Assembly (NCBI GenBank): GCA_017643215.1
Contig: JAEPNV010000011.1
Coordinates: 62,001 to 126,000, forward strand
Direction: 5' to 3'
Origin: Roseibium sp.
GTDB lineage: Bacteria > Pseudomonadota > Alphaproteobacteria > Rhizobiales > Stappiaceae
Length of the DNA: 64,000 nucleotides
Part shown: positions 44,557 through 54,122 of the stretch, one piece after another
Layout: each line of letters begins with the position of its first letter
How positions within the stretch are numbered: position 1 is the first letter of the stretch
Made by a program: the position numbers and the translations under genes
Notes under the pieces: model-generated
What the model was told of the DNA's origin: nothing
Database searches by the model: none
The model's input: the letters and a program-made list of their open reading frames with translations, nothing else

Positions 44557-45744
44557 ATGCGGTTCTTGCGACACGTCCCCCGGCAAGGCGTGCTGATTTT
44601 CGGCCTGCAACTGACGCACAGCACCTGCGTTTCGGCGCTGATCCCGCTCATGGGCTATTTCATTGTCGCGGGCCTGGGGTCGCAGCCCTGGCAGGTCGGT
44701 CTTTACACCGGGTTGGTCATGCCGCTGACATTGATCGCCACACGCTGGGCGGGCGAGCGGCTCGACAAAGGGTTTCCGGTCCGCCGCCTGTTGCTGATAT
44801 CGGTCGCCGCCTATCTGATGCTGACCGCGATCCTCACGCGGACCGATAGTCTTTTGATCCTGATTGCCGCCGCCGCGCCGTTGATGAGCCTGGCGAATTT
44901 GGGATCGGGCACGATTTTTACCTTCGGCCGCCTCTATGCCACCCAAAACGGCCTGGATGTCGCAAAGGTCAACTCCTGGCTCAGGATGGCGGTGTCCCTC
45001 GCCTGGATGATCGGGCCTGCCGTCTCGTTTTTCCTCGCCGCGCGGTTCGGCTTTGCAGCGGCGTTTTCATGTGCGTTCGCGCTCGGCCTCGTTTACGCCC
45101 TTTTGTGGTATGTCGTCGTGCCGCGTGAATTCCGGGCCCCGCAGCGGCAAGTGGCCTCCGATGGATCTGATCCCATCAATTGGGGATTGCGGATCGCCGG
45201 GCTGATCTGCCTTGGATTTGTGATCACCAACTCCCTGTTCGTTTCGGCGATGCCGTTGTTTTTCATTAAGGACGTCGGCCTTCCGGGCGCAACACCGGGG
45301 CTCTCCCTGACCGTCAAGTGCCTGGTGGAAGTCTTTATCATCTTCGCCTCGGTGCGCCTTGCCGCACGGATCGGCCTGCGCCAGGTGCTGATGATTGCCG
45401 CGTGTCTTGGCGCTGTCAGCATGATGCTCTTTGCCCAAGCCGGCCATGTCTGGCAGGTCCTGGTGATCTCCGCCCTTGAGGGCGTCTACTACGGGCTGTT
45501 TGCCGGTGTCGCGATCACATTCGTGCAGAGTTTCGCGCCCGACCGGCCCGGCCGCGCGACCGCCGTCTATATGAACAGCCTGTTCCTCGGCGGCATGATC
45601 GGCAGCGTCTCGATGGGCTTCATTGCCAGCGCAGCGGATTTCAAGACGGTGCTTTTTGTCGCCGCCAGCGCATCACTCGCCGCGTTCGCGATCCTGCTGG
45701 CGACCTGGAAGGTGCAGCCGCGGCCGCACGCCCAAGAACTCTAG
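44557..45744 (+). CDS. Major facilitator superfamily transporter
   Basis: A 395-residue membrane protein with about 12 hydrophobic segments. The loop between helices 2 and 3 carries the MFS-type basic motif (TRWAGERLDKGFPVRRLLLI). The order of segments and the SLANLGSGTIFTFGRLYATQ and ITFVQSFAPDRPGRATAVYM blocks resemble sugar-efflux (SetA/SotB-like) transporters. Substrate cannot be stated. It lies between convergent genes and appears monocistronic. Confidence 0.85.
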   Translation: MRFLRHVPRQGVLIFGLQLTHSTCVSALIPLMGYFIVAGLGSQPWQVGLYTGLVMPLTLIATRWAGERLDKGFPVRRLLLISVAAYLMLTAILTRTDSLLILIAAAAPLMSLANLGSGTIFTFGRLYATQNGLDVAKVNSWLRMAVSLAWMIGPAVSFFLAARFGFAAAFSCAFALGLVYALLWYVVVPREFRAPQRQVASDGSDPINWGLRIAGLICLGFVITNSLFVSAMPLFFIKDVGLPGATPGLSLTVKCLVEVFIIFASVRLAARIGLRQVLMIAACLGAVSMMLFAQAGHVWQVLVISALEGVYYGLFAGVAITFVQSFAPDRPGRATAVYMNSLFLGGMIGSVSMGFIASAADFKTVLFVAASASLAAFAILLATWKVQPRPHAQEL

Positions 45745-45753
45745 ATCGCAGAG

Positions 45754-46275
45754 CTAAACGCCCCCCGCCTTGGCGACGGCCACCGCATTTGCCATGGCGC
45801 CGGCGAAACTGGTCCGATCTTCCGGATTCAGGAAACTGCCGATCGCGATCGCCTGGCCGCGGTTGCTCAGGCTGATTTTCGTCACGCCCTCATCCTCGAC
45901 GCGTTCGATACTGAGCCGCACCCAGGCCGGATTGAACCGGTATTCCTGAAAGCGTTTGCCCGGCCCGACCTTGCGTACCAGAATTTCGGTCCTGGAAACG
46001 ACGACTTCCTCAAACGACCGCGCGGCGGCGTAGTTCAAACGGAAGGCCAGATAGATCAGCGCCAGATCAAGACCAAAAAAACCGAACACCGGCCAAGCAC
46101 CGATCATCAAGAACATGATCCCCGCGACAAAACTCACCACCCCAAGGCACGCCATCAGGATCAAAAAGCCGTTCGGTCCGAGCGACCGGTACGGCGTCAG
46201 AACAGCGGAAAAAAACGGCGCGTTGGGATCGATCGCCGTTCCATGTTCGTCGGGTTTCGGATTGTTCTTGCTCAT
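45754..46275 (-). CDS. DUF2244 domain-containing membrane protein
   Basis: A protein of about 173 residues with two membrane helices (about 35-60 and 62-82: GPNGFLILMACLGVVSFVAG, then WPVFGFFGLDLALIYLAFRL) and a soluble C-terminal beta domain (SRTEILVRKVGPGKRFQEYR, NPAWVRLSIERVEDEGVTKI). This is the DUF2244 pattern. Some members are encoded with cytochrome oxidase genes, but here the neighbours are an MFS transporter and nth. ATG 46275 (MSKNN) or 46281. Divergent from nth, with only 22 bases between starts. Confidence 0.88.
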   Translation of the reverse strand: MSKNNPKPDEHGTAIDPNAPFFSAVLTPYRSLGPNGFLILMACLGVVSFVAGIMFLMIGAWPVFGFFGLDLALIYLAFRLNYAAARSFEEVVVSRTEILVRKVGPGKRFQEYRFNPAWVRLSIERVEDEGVTKISLSNRGQAIAIGSFLNPEDRTSFAGAMANAVAVAKAGGV

Positions 46276-46297
46276 CCTCACCGATTATAGAGGGGAG

Positions 46298-47128
46298 ATG
46301 GCAGATTCAAAGACAAAGACCGCCCGCGGGTCCGCGCTCAAACGGGTGAACAAAACCAGTGGCCCAAAAAAAACGCCGTCGGTCGATAATCCCGGGCGTG
46401 TCCTGAAACGCTCCCGCTACACAAAGGCGGAGACCCGTGCGATTTTTCAGCGGTTTCACGCCGACAACCCAGAGCCGGAAGGCGAACTGGATTATGTGAA
46501 CGCGTTCACTTTGCTGGTGGCGGTTGTTTTGTCCGCGCAGGCGACGGATGTCGGGGTTAACCGGGCCACCAGGCACCTGTTTGAAATCGCGGACACACCG
46601 GAAAAAATGCTCGCACTTGGCGAGGAGCGGGTCCGGGAGGAAATCAAGACGATCGGCCTTTACAGGAACAAGGCCAAAAACGTAATCCTGCTCTGCCAGC
46701 AGTTGATCAAGGAGCATGGCGGCGCCGTTCCGGAAAACCGGGAGGCGCTGGAAAAGCTCCCCGGTGTCGGCCGCAAGACCGCCAACGTCGTGCTGAATAT
46801 CTATTTCGGCCATCCGACGATTGCCGTCGACACGCATTTGTTCCGGCTGGCCAACCGGATCGGCATGGCGCCGGGCAAGACGCCGCTGGACGTCGAAAAG
46901 GCGCTGGAAAAGGTCGTGCCGCAGGAATTCGGCCAACATGCCCACCATTGGCTGATCCTGCACGGGCGCTACATCTGCAAGGCCCGCAAACCGGAGTGCC
47001 GCCGGTGCGTGATCTACGATCTGTGCAAAAGCCCCGACCGCGAGGCGGCCGATACGATCCCCGAGATCGCGCTGCGGACGGCAGCACGGGTTGCGCGGGC
47101 TGAAAGCGGGCCTGGCAATGGCCCATGA
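46298..47128 (+). CDS. nth: Endonuclease III (DNA glycosylase/AP lyase)
   Basis: Removes oxidised pyrimidines and cuts at the abasic site. The helix-hairpin-helix with catalytic Lys is LPGVGRKTANVVLN and the catalytic Asp is in IAVDTHLFRLANR. The iron-sulfur cluster Cys pattern C-x6-C-x2-C-x5-C is present in CKARKPECRRCVIYDLC. About 276 residues; the N-terminal ~45 residues are Lys-rich and longer than in Escherichia coli. ATG 46298 has GGGGAG directly upstream. The 3' end overlaps the next gene by 11 bases. Confidence 0.95.
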   Translation: MADSKTKTARGSALKRVNKTSGPKKTPSVDNPGRVLKRSRYTKAETRAIFQRFHADNPEPEGELDYVNAFTLLVAVVLSAQATDVGVNRATRHLFEIADTPEKMLALGEERVREEIKTIGLYRNKAKNVILLCQQLIKEHGGAVPENREALEKLPGVGRKTANVVLNIYFGHPTIAVDTHLFRLANRIGMAPGKTPLDVEKALEKVVPQEFGQHAHHWLILHGRYICKARKPECRRCVIYDLCKSPDREAADTIPEIALRTAARVARAESGPGNGP

Positions 47129-47669
47129 TTGCGCGCCTTTATCCCCGCGCCTGCGGTTTCGCAAACCGGCCGCTGGCGATGCGGCCTTCTTGCTCGCACT
47201 CATGAATGACAGCGCGTATCTGCGCTTCATTGGCGACCGCAAGGTCCGGGACCTCAACCAGGCGCGAGCGTATATTGAGAACAAGCTGCTGCCGCCGTTT
47301 TCAGACTCCGGCTTCGGCCTCTGGGTGACGGAGCTTTCGGCAAGCGCGGATCCAATCGGCCTTTGCGGCCTGGTCAAGCGTGATACATTGCCTGGACCCG
47401 ACCTTGGCTACGCGTTCCTGCCGGCCTATCGGCGGAAGGGCTATGCCCGGGAAGCTGCCGAGGCGGTGCTTTACCACGCGGCGCACATCATTGGACTTCA
47501 AAACGTGCTGGCAATCGTCGATCCGGAGAACGCGCCGTCCCGCGATCTTTTGAACCATCTCGGATTTGTCTTTCAGGACAAAACGGTGTTTCCGCCGTCC
47601 GGCGACACGGTCGACATGTACTCTTGGACCGGCGCCGAACCCAAACCAACCGGGACAGACTGCGCCTGA
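47118..47669 (+). CDS. GNAT family N-acetyltransferase (RimJ/RimL-like)
   Basis: A 183-residue GNAT protein resembling the RimJ/RimL type that acetylates N-termini or small amines. RLRFRKPAAGDAAFLLALMN opens the fold; the acetyl-CoA loop is YRRKGYAREAAEAVLYHAAH, and VLAIVDPENAPSRDLLNHLG follows. It starts at ATG 47118 inside the last codons of nth, suggesting translational coupling. Substrate unknown. Confidence 0.87.
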   Translation: MAHDCAPLSPRLRFRKPAAGDAAFLLALMNDSAYLRFIGDRKVRDLNQARAYIENKLLPPFSDSGFGLWVTELSASADPIGLCGLVKRDTLPGPDLGYAFLPAYRRKGYAREAAEAVLYHAAHIIGLQNVLAIVDPENAPSRDLLNHLGFVFQDKTVFPPSGDTVDMYSWTGAEPKPTGTDCA

Positions 47670-47775
47670 TGCCCGGACGCAGCTTCGACGCCTGGCGTGC
47701 AACTAAAAAAGCCGGATCTGATCCGGCCATGCTCAGCACTGATATTGTCCCAGGAGGTTTAAACCCGCCAGACGG

Positions 47776-48207
47776 TCAGGATTTTTGGCGAACGCGCACG
47801 ATCACATCGACCCGGACAATTTCCATGCCCTCAGGGGCCTCCGGCACTTCACCGATGCCCACACCGTCGCCTGGAATGTCGACGACCCGGTTTTCGCCTT
47901 CGATGAAAAAGTGATGGTGGTCGGACACGTTGGTGTCGAAATAGGTTTTTGTGCCGTCAATCGCGACTTCGCGAAGCAGGCCGGCTTCTGTGAACTGATG
48001 CAAGGTGTTGTAGACCGTCGCCAGTGACACGGGCACATCCGCGCCGACCGCTTCCTCGTGCAAAAGCTCCGCCGAGATATGCCGGTCGCCCTTGGAAAAA
48101 AGGAGCTCAGCGAGCGAGACCCGCTGCCGGGTTGGCCGTAATCCGGCCTGGCGCAACACATTCGACACGTTAGAACGCGATGTCTGGTTCGTCGCGGTGT
48201 CAATCAT
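47776..48207 (-). CDS. irr: Iron response regulator Irr (Fur family)
   Basis: Heme-responsive Fur-family regulator controlling iron and heme genes in the Hyphomicrobiales. The winged helix RQAGLRPTRQRVSLAELLFS and VSLATVYNTLHQFTEAGLLR is typical. The triple His of the Irr heme/metal site (HHH, residues 97-99) is in VSDHHHFFIEGEN. The Bradyrhizobium N-terminal heme regulatory Cys-Pro motif is not present. Position opposite fabA, across 357 bases, is a known rhizobial arrangement. Confidence 0.92.
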   Translation of the reverse strand: MIDTATNQTSRSNVSNVLRQAGLRPTRQRVSLAELLFSKGDRHISAELLHEEAVGADVPVSLATVYNTLHQFTEAGLLREVAIDGTKTYFDTNVSDHHHFFIEGENRVVDIPGDGVGIGEVPEAPEGMEIVRVDVIVRVRQKS

Positions 48208-48564
48208 TTCAGGCCTTTAGATTTCCGGTTTGTCCTCGCCGCGCGGTGCCCTCGAGCAACACAAATCGTGCCACAATGGCGGATCGCGACAAGCTATTGT
48301 CCACCCAATTGCTTCATTACTGCCATTTCTTGCCCTTAAAATGCAAGTTTTTCATGAAAAATCCCCTGCGGCAGGGCGCCGCTCAAGGCAATATCAGCGC
48401 GAGAACCACAATTTCGCGCGAGAAGCCAAGACGTTCGGCGATTCCCGGCCTTCCGATGGCGTTTACCCTGTGTTAGGAAGGCGCCCTATCGCATCTGAAC
48501 AATAACGGTTCGTATCCCACCAGCGGCGGGATCCAGGGCTTGAAAGACAAATAACGGATCTTGA
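48208..48564. other. Intergenic region between irr and fabA
   Basis: 357 bases between divergent starts; I see no convincing gene. It must contain the promoters of irr and fabA. A CCTGCGGCAGG dyad is at about 48364-48374 and ATGCAAG/CATGAAAAA tracts lie before it. No sequence close to the iron control element (TTTAGAANNNTTCTAAA) was found. Confidence 0.5.
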
Positions 48565-49071
48565 ATGACCGAGCGGCGCTCCAGCTTTGACTACGAAGAC
48601 CTTCTCACCTGCGGCCGCGGTGAGCTTTTTGGACCCGGCAATGCCCAGCTGCCGCTTCCGCCGATGCTGATGTTCGACCGGATCACCGACATCTCGGAGA
48701 CCGGCGGAGAGCATGACAAGGGTTATGTGCGCGCTGAATTCGACATCAAACCGGATCTGTGGTTCTTCCCCTGCCACTTTCAGGGCAATCCAATCATGCC
48801 CGGTTGCCTTGGTCTTGATGCGCTTTGGCAATTGACCGGGTTCCATTTGGGCTGGCAAGGGCTGCCGGGCCGCGGCATGGCGCTGTCCACCGGCGAGGTG
48901 AAATTCAAAGGGATGGTCACGCCGGAGACCAAGCTCGTCGAGTATGGCGTCGACTTCAAACGGATCATGAAGGGCCGCCTGGTCCTTGGGATCGCCGACG
49001 GCTGGTTGAAAGCGGACGGTGAACAGATCTACAACGCCAAAGACCTGCGGGTCGGCCTGTCCACCGCCTGA
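48565..49071 (+). CDS. fabA: 3-hydroxydecanoyl-ACP dehydratase/isomerase FabA
   Basis: Introduces the double bond for unsaturated fatty acids by dehydrating 3-hydroxydecanoyl-ACP and isomerising trans-2 to cis-3. 168 residues, hot-dog fold, with the catalytic His in [20 protein letters not shown] and the catalytic Asp in [18 protein letters not shown]. First gene of fabA-fabB-fabI. ATG 48565 gives the usual N-terminus [20 protein letters not shown]. Confidence 0.97.
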   Translation: MTERRSSFDYEDLLTCGRGELFGPGNAQLPLPPMLMFDRITDISETGGEHDKGYVRAEFDIKPDLWFFPCHFQGNPIMPGCLGLDALWQLTGFHLGWQGLPGRGMALSTGEVKFKGMVTPETKLVEYGVDFKRIMKGRLVLGIADGWLKADGEQIYNAKDLRVGLSTA

Positions 49072-49199
49072 ACTCAACCGCCATGTCGAATTTATGCGCC
49101 GGCGCTTCCTTTACATTCGGAGCGCCGGTTTGCACATGATAAGGGCACTGGCTCGCACCCCTGCCCAGCCTGCCCGCCACTTGAGAATAGGAGACCGCT

Positions 49200-50423
49200 A
49201 TGAGACGCGTCGTCGTCACCGGGATCGGGATCGTTTCTTCCATCGGCGCGACCGCCCAGGAAGTGCTGGCAAGCCTGCGCGAGGGAAAGTCCGGAATCAG
49301 TTTCTCTCCCGATTATGCCGAACACGGTTTTCGCAGCCAGGTTCACGGCAAGCCGGATGTCGACATTCCCGCGATGATCGACAAGCGCCAATTGCGGTTC
49401 ATGGGCGACGGCGCGGCCTATAATTACATCGCCATGCAACAGGCGATCGCCGACAGCGGTCTGGAAGACACCGACGTGTCCAATCCGCGCACCGGCCTTG
49501 TGATGGGGTCCGGCGGCCCGTCGACCAAGAACCTGTTCCAGGCACACCAGATCGTGCTTGAAAAAGGCTCGCCCAAGCGGATGGGGCCGTTCATGGTCAC
49601 GCGCGGCATGAGCTCGACCAATTCCGCGTGCCTTGCAACACCCTTCAAGATCAAGGGCATCAATTATTCAATCACCTCCGCCTGTTCCACGTCCGCACAT
49701 TGCATCGGCGCGGGCACCGAACAGATCCAATGGGGCAAGCAGGACATTGTTTTTGCCGGTGGCGGCGAGGAACTCGACTGGACCCTGTCGTGCCTGTTCG
49801 ACGCGATGGGTGCCATGTCGTCCAAATACAATGACACGCCGGAAACCGCGGCACGGGCTTATGACGCAACACGCGACGGATTCGTGATTGCCGGTGGTGG
49901 CGGCGTCGTGGTGCTGGAAGAGCTGGAGCACGCCAAGGCGCGCGGCGCCAAGATCTACGCGGAGATCACCGGATACGCGGCAAATTCGGATGGTTATGAC
50001 ATGGTCGCCCCGTCCGGCGAAGGCGGCGAGCGGTGCATGCGCCTTGCCATTGAGACCCTGGGTGACCGGAAAGTCGACTATGTCAACACACACGGCACAT
50101 CGACGCCCGTTGGCGATGTTGGGGAAATCGAGGCCATCCGCCGCGTGTTCGGCGACAACCAACCGCCGGCCTCGTCGACCAAATCACTGACCGGTCACAG
50201 CCTGGGCGCCACGGGGGTTCAGGAGGCGATTTACTGCCTCTTGATGCTGCAAAACGACTTCATGACCGCCTCGGCCAACATCACGGAACTCGATCCGGCC
50301 TTGAGCAAGGACGAGATCGTGACAGAGCGGGTCGACAATGCCGGCCTCGACACCGTGCTTTCGAACAGCTTCGGATTCGGCGGCACGAATGCCTCCCTTG
50401 TCCTGTCGCGGTACCACGGATAA
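49200..50423 (+). CDS. fabB: 3-oxoacyl-ACP synthase I FabB
   Basis: Condensing enzyme needed to extend cis-3-decenoyl-ACP towards unsaturated fatty acids. 407-residue thiolase fold with nucleophile Cys in [16 protein letters not shown], first His in [16 protein letters not shown], Lys/His in [20 protein letters not shown] and the Gly-rich ending [14 protein letters not shown]. It follows fabA by 128 bases and precedes fabI by 11. Confidence 0.97.
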   Translation: MRRVVVTGIGIVSSIGATAQEVLASLREGKSGISFSPDYAEHGFRSQVHGKPDVDIPAMIDKRQLRFMGDGAAYNYIAMQQAIADSGLEDTDVSNPRTGLVMGSGGPSTKNLFQAHQIVLEKGSPKRMGPFMVTRGMSSTNSACLATPFKIKGINYSITSACSTSAHCIGAGTEQIQWGKQDIVFAGGGEELDWTLSCLFDAMGAMSSKYNDTPETAARAYDATRDGFVIAGGGGVVVLEELEHAKARGAKIYAEITGYAANSDGYDMVAPSGEGGERCMRLAIETLGDRKVDYVNTHGTSTPVGDVGEIEAIRRVFGDNQPPASSTKSLTGHSLGATGVQEAIYCLLMLQNDFMTASANITELDPALSKDEIVTERVDNAGLDTVLSNSFGFGGTNASLVLSRYHG

Positions 50424-50434
50424 GGAGCCGTTCA

Positions 50435-51247
50435 ATGCCGGAATTGATGAAAGGCAAGCGTGGCCTCGTCATGGGCGTGGCCAACGACCACTCCATTGCC
50501 TGGGGTATTGCCCGCACATTGGCCGACCACGGGGCGGATCTTGCCTTCACCTACCAGGGCGAAGCGTTTGGAAAACGCACCCGCCCGCTCGCTGATTCGG
50601 TCGGCTCCAAACTGTTGCTGCCGTGCGATGTGGAGGACACCGCCTCCGTCGATGAGGTGTTCGACACGCTCAAATCCGAATGGGGTTCGATCGATTTTCT
50701 CGTTCACGCGATCGCGTTTTCCGACAAGTCCGAGCTGCGCGGTAAATATGCCGACACGTCACGGGACAATTTCATTCGGACCATGGTGATCTCGTGTTTT
50801 TCCTTTACCGAGATCGCCAAACGGGCCGCCGCCTTGATGCCCGATGGCGGATCGATGATCACCTTGACCTATGGCGGATCAACCCGGGTCATGCCGAACT
50901 ACAATGTCATGGGCGTCGCGAAGGCGGCGCTGGAAAGCTCGGTCCGCTATCTGGCCGTCGACTACGGGGAGCGGAATATCCGCGTCAACGCGCTGTCGGC
51001 GGGCCCGGTCCGCACCCTTGCCGGGTCCGGCGTTTCCGACGCGCGTATCATGTTCAATTATCAAAAGCGCAACTCGCCGCTCGGGCGGACGGTCTCGCTC
51101 GATGAGATCGGTGGGACGGGCCTCTACCTTCTGTCGGACCTGTCCGGCGGTGTCACCGGAGAGGTCCATTTCGTCGACAGTGGCTACAATATCATTTCCA
51201 TGCCGCGCCTCGATGAACTGAAGGTCCAGGAACAAAAGGCGGAATAG
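50435..51247 (+). CDS. fabI: Enoyl-ACP reductase (NADH) FabI
   Basis: Last step of each fatty-acid elongation cycle. Short-chain dehydrogenase fold of 270 residues: nucleotide site KGKRGLVMGVANDHSIAWGI, catalytic Tyr/Lys in YNVMGVAKAALESSVRYLAV, and PVRTLAGSGVSDARIMFNYQ. ATG 50435 lies 12 bases after fabB. Members with this substrate-loop sequence are the target class of triclosan and related inhibitors. Third gene of the fabA-fabB-fabI operon. Confidence 0.96.
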   Translation: MPELMKGKRGLVMGVANDHSIAWGIARTLADHGADLAFTYQGEAFGKRTRPLADSVGSKLLLPCDVEDTASVDEVFDTLKSEWGSIDFLVHAIAFSDKSELRGKYADTSRDNFIRTMVISCFSFTEIAKRAAALMPDGGSMITLTYGGSTRVMPNYNVMGVAKAALESSVRYLAVDYGERNIRVNALSAGPVRTLAGSGVSDARIMFNYQKRNSPLGRTVSLDEIGGTGLYLLSDLSGGVTGEVHFVDSGYNIISMPRLDELKVQEQKAE

Positions 51248-51264
51248 GGCACCTCACCTCATTC

Positions 51265-51303
51265 CAGGTCACCCCGGGCAAGCCAAAGGCGCGACCCGGG
51301 GCC
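51265..51303. repeat. Dispersed intergenic palindromic repeat downstream of fabI
   Basis: CCCCGGG (51272-51278) and CCCGGGG (51295-51301) form a dyad within a GTCACCCCGGGCAAGCC-type unit, resembling the repeat at 38758-38833. The 260-base gap 51248-51507 contains no convincing gene. The dyad may end fabI transcription. Confidence 0.45.
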
Positions 51304-51507
51304 GAGGAACCACTGCGTTTGCGGCGGCGGCACCCGTTTCCATACCGAGCCGTGTGCCGCCCCGGTTCCGGATCTGCGCTTTGCCCGCTCTCCCCAGCAG
51401 AGAGGAGGGCCCTTCTGCCCGATGTGAAGTTCTAATCTTGCCGCCGCGGCCCAACGGAACCATCCGTTCGGCAAATGACTGCCGAGTTGCTGGACGGGGA
51501 CCAACTG

Positions 51508-52044
51508 TTAGTCGATCAACTCATCCGGATAGACCCCGAACAGCCGGGTCTGGTCCAGCCAGCCGTCATAGTTTTCGCCGTTGACGCGGCACCATCCGCC
51601 GGCGCATTCGGTTATCGAGGCCAGGACAAAGGGCTCCAGCTCCGCGACGATATCGGCGTCCGACCTCGACCGGGCGCGCAGCGGCGTGCGGTTGTCCTGT
51701 TCCCAGGGCGTGACCAGAGCCGTTCGGCGGCCCGACAGAAGAGAGTGAAAGACCCAGCCCTCCTTGCCTTCCCAATCCCGGATCCGGCGCCAATTCTCGA
51801 ACTCCTGGATGATCTCAACCGGCAGCCCCGCCTGAACGAAGGTCCAGGCGATGTCATGCTCGCGCGAGGGCCCGATACGGACATTCACACGGTCGGATTT
51901 CAGACTGACGAATCGTGGCACCGGCAGTCCCGACGCGCCCGTTTGGGTCGTTTGAGCAGCCGCACTCCACGGCATTGCGGCCAAAACAAACCCCATACAT
52001 CCGATCAGGCACCATGCACGGAAGAAACGCTTTGGTCCGGCCAT
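51508..52044 (-). CDS. Secreted bacterial SH3-domain protein
   Basis: A 178-residue protein with a signal peptide (AWCLIGCMGFVLAAMPWSAA, cleavage near AAAQT) and a bacterial SH3 (SH3_3/SH3_4) domain at ~45-105 (KSDRVNVRIGPSREHDIAWT, NWRRIRDWEGKEGWVFHSLL). A second, partial SH3-like stretch follows (VAELEPFVLASITECAGGWC, YDGWLDQTRLFGVYPDEL). Such domains usually bind cell-wall peptides. Divergent from the 2-hydroxyacid dehydrogenase gene over 246 bases that hold no visible gene. Confidence 0.85.
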   Translation of the reverse strand: MAGPKRFFRAWCLIGCMGFVLAAMPWSAAAQTTQTGASGLPVPRFVSLKSDRVNVRIGPSREHDIAWTFVQAGLPVEIIQEFENWRRIRDWEGKEGWVFHSLLSGRRTALVTPWEQDNRTPLRARSRSDADIVAELEPFVLASITECAGGWCRVNGENYDGWLDQTRLFGVYPDELID

Positions 52045-52290
52045 ATTATTCGCTTGTCCAATTGCTCTTTTTCAAGGTCGTCTGGCAAAAGCTTTATCGA
52101 AAGCAGCATTGAAACGCCAGCATGCCGATCGGCGTGGCCGAACACCAGACCGCGCTGCCCCTGCGTCCACTTGTTTCTGCCGAACCATCTGGTAAGGAGA
52201 GGAAGACAAAGGCGTCCCGCGGACAGCGGCCGGCGTTTTGGAGGAAAGGTTGAGGCCGTCACCCTCAACAGGAATCACAAGGCGAAGAGC

Positions 52291-53277
52291 ATGGCGAAAA
52301 AGAAGCCTGTTGTCGTGGTAACCCGCAAGCTTCCCGATGTCGTTGAGACCCGGATGCGGGAGTTGTTCGAAACACGGCTCAACGAGTCCGATCGCCCCTT
52401 CAGCCAGGCCGAGCTGGTGGACGCCGTCCGATCCGCCGATGTGCTCGTGCCGACCGTGACGGACCGGATCGATTCCTCGGTTTTGTCCCAGGCCGGCCCG
52501 AACCTGCAGCTGGTCGCCAATTTCGGCACCGGCGTCGACAATATCGACGTGGTGACCGCCAACAATCGCAGCATCAACGTGACCAACACGCCCGGTGTCC
52601 TGACCGAAGACACCGCGGACATGACCATGGCATTGATGCTGGCCGTGCCGCGGCGCCTGATGTCCGGCATCAAGGCGCTGGAGGCCGGCGATTGGGCCGG
52701 CTGGTCGCCGACCTGGATGCTGGGCCACCGGATCTGGGGCAAACGCCTCGGCATCATCGGCATGGGCCGGATCGGGCAAGCGGTCGCGCGGCGGGCCAAG
52801 GCCTTTGGCATGTCGATCCACTATCACAACCGGCGGCGCGTGCCGCAGCCGGTCGAGGACGCGCTCGAAGCGACCTATTGGGAAAGCCTCGATCAGATGC
52901 TGGCCCGGATGGACGTTGTTTCCGTCCATTGCCCGCACACGCCGGCGACCTTCCATCTGCTGTCGGCCCGGCGGCTGAAATTGATGAAAAAGGACGCCTA
53001 TGTGGTCAACACCGCGCGCGGCGAGGTGATTGACGAAAACGCCCTGACCCGCATGCTGGAAGCCGGCGATCTTGCCGGCGCCGGCCTTGACGTGTTCGAG
53101 CATGAGCCGGCGGTCAATCCGAAGCTTGCGAACCTGGAGAGTGTGGTTCTCCTGCCGCATATGGGCTCGGCGACGATCGAGGGCCGCATCGAAATGGGCG
53201 AAAAGGTCATCATCAACATCAAGACCTTCATGGACGGCCACCGCCCGCCGGATCGCGTCCTGCCGTCGATGCTTTGA
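52291..53277 (+). CDS. D-isomer-specific 2-hydroxyacid dehydrogenase (glyoxylate/hydroxypyruvate reductase type)
   Basis: NAD(P)-dependent reductase of 328 residues. N-terminal catalytic half: VVNTARGEVI with the substrate region NFGTGVDNIDVVTANNRSI; nucleotide-binding GIIGMGRIGQAVARRAKAFG; catalytic Arg in NTARGEVIDENALTRMLEAG, Glu in DVFEHEPAVNPKLANLE and His in VVLLPHMGSATIEGR. Closest in pattern to GyaR-type glyoxylate reductases. The open frame extends far upstream over the divergent SH3 gene, but ATG 52291 (MAKKKPVVVVTRKLP) fits the family. Confidence 0.9.
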   Translation: MAKKKPVVVVTRKLPDVVETRMRELFETRLNESDRPFSQAELVDAVRSADVLVPTVTDRIDSSVLSQAGPNLQLVANFGTGVDNIDVVTANNRSINVTNTPGVLTEDTADMTMALMLAVPRRLMSGIKALEAGDWAGWSPTWMLGHRIWGKRLGIIGMGRIGQAVARRAKAFGMSIHYHNRRRVPQPVEDALEATYWESLDQMLARMDVVSVHCPHTPATFHLLSARRLKLMKKDAYVVNTARGEVIDENALTRMLEAGDLAGAGLDVFEHEPAVNPKLANLESVVLLPHMGSATIEGRIEMGEKVIINIKTFMDGHRPPDRVLPSML

Positions 53278-53295
53278 CCGCCATTCGCGGGATCG

Positions 53296-54012
53296 TTAAA
53301 GACCGTATTTCTTCCACAACGCGTCGTCGCCCATCCCCCCGATGAATGCCTGGTGCGCTTTCAGCTCCGCGTCCGTCAGTCTGGGGTTGAGCGGAACCGG
53401 CCGTTGCCGGGCGGGACGCGACACAAGGCTGCCGCCAATTTCGCCGTCCGCGCCATCTTGGCCGCTGCCATCCGTCTCGACAACCAGACTCAACGCGGTC
53501 TGCTTGCCGCCGATCAGCTCAAGATAGACTTCAGCGAGGAGTTCGGCATCAAGAAGGGCCCCGTGTTTGGTGCGGCGGGAGTTGTCGATGCCGTATCTGG
53601 CGCACAGGGCATCCAGGGAATTTGGGCCCATCGGATGTTTGCGCCGCGCCAGTTCCAGCGTATCGAGGACCTGGGCGTTGAGAATCACCCGCCGGGCTGC
53701 CCGTTCCAGCTCCATATTGATGAAGCCCATGTCAAACGACGCGTTGTGAATGACCAGGGTGGCATCACTGACGAAGTCCAAGAACCTGTCAGCCACGTCG
53801 GCGAATTTCGGTTTATCGGCAAGAAACTCCTCGGACAGGCCGTGGACATTGAAAGCCTCGACCGGCATGTCCCGTTCCGGATTGATATAGACGTGAAATG
53901 ACTTTCCCGTCGGCACGTGGTTGATGAGTTCAACGCCGCCGATTTCAACAAGCCGGTCGCCGCCCCGCGGATTGAGACCCGTCGTTTCCGTATCGAAGGA
54001 AATTTCACGCAT
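53296..54012 (-). CDS. dnaQ: DNA polymerase III epsilon subunit (proofreading exonuclease)
   Basis: 3'-5' exonuclease of the replicative polymerase. The DEDDh motifs are Exo I in ISFDTETTGLNPRGGDRLVE, Exo II in VIHNASFDMGFINMELERA and Exo III in TKHGALLDAELLAEVYLELI. Length 238 is usual. ATG 54012 (MREISFDTETTGL) decides the start; the open frame upstream is non-homologous. It is last in the origin-proximal minus-strand cluster maf-aroE-coaE-dnaQ, whose order is conserved in the alphaproteobacteria. Confidence 0.95.
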   Translation of the reverse strand: MREISFDTETTGLNPRGGDRLVEIGGVELINHVPTGKSFHVYINPERDMPVEAFNVHGLSEEFLADKPKFADVADRFLDFVSDATLVIHNASFDMGFINMELERAARRVILNAQVLDTLELARRKHPMGPNSLDALCARYGIDNSRRTKHGALLDAELLAEVYLELIGGKQTALSLVVETDGSGQDGADGEIGGSLVSRPARQRPVPLNPRLTDAELKAHQAFIGGMGDDALWKKYGL

Positions 54013-54122
54013 ATCTTGCCTCTTTGCCTTCCGCCATGGTGCAGGACGGGCCCAGCATGGCAAGCCATCATGGCGGTTTTCCCCGATCTTGGCGTTAGAA
54101 CCGCCAAAATCGTGGCCCGGAT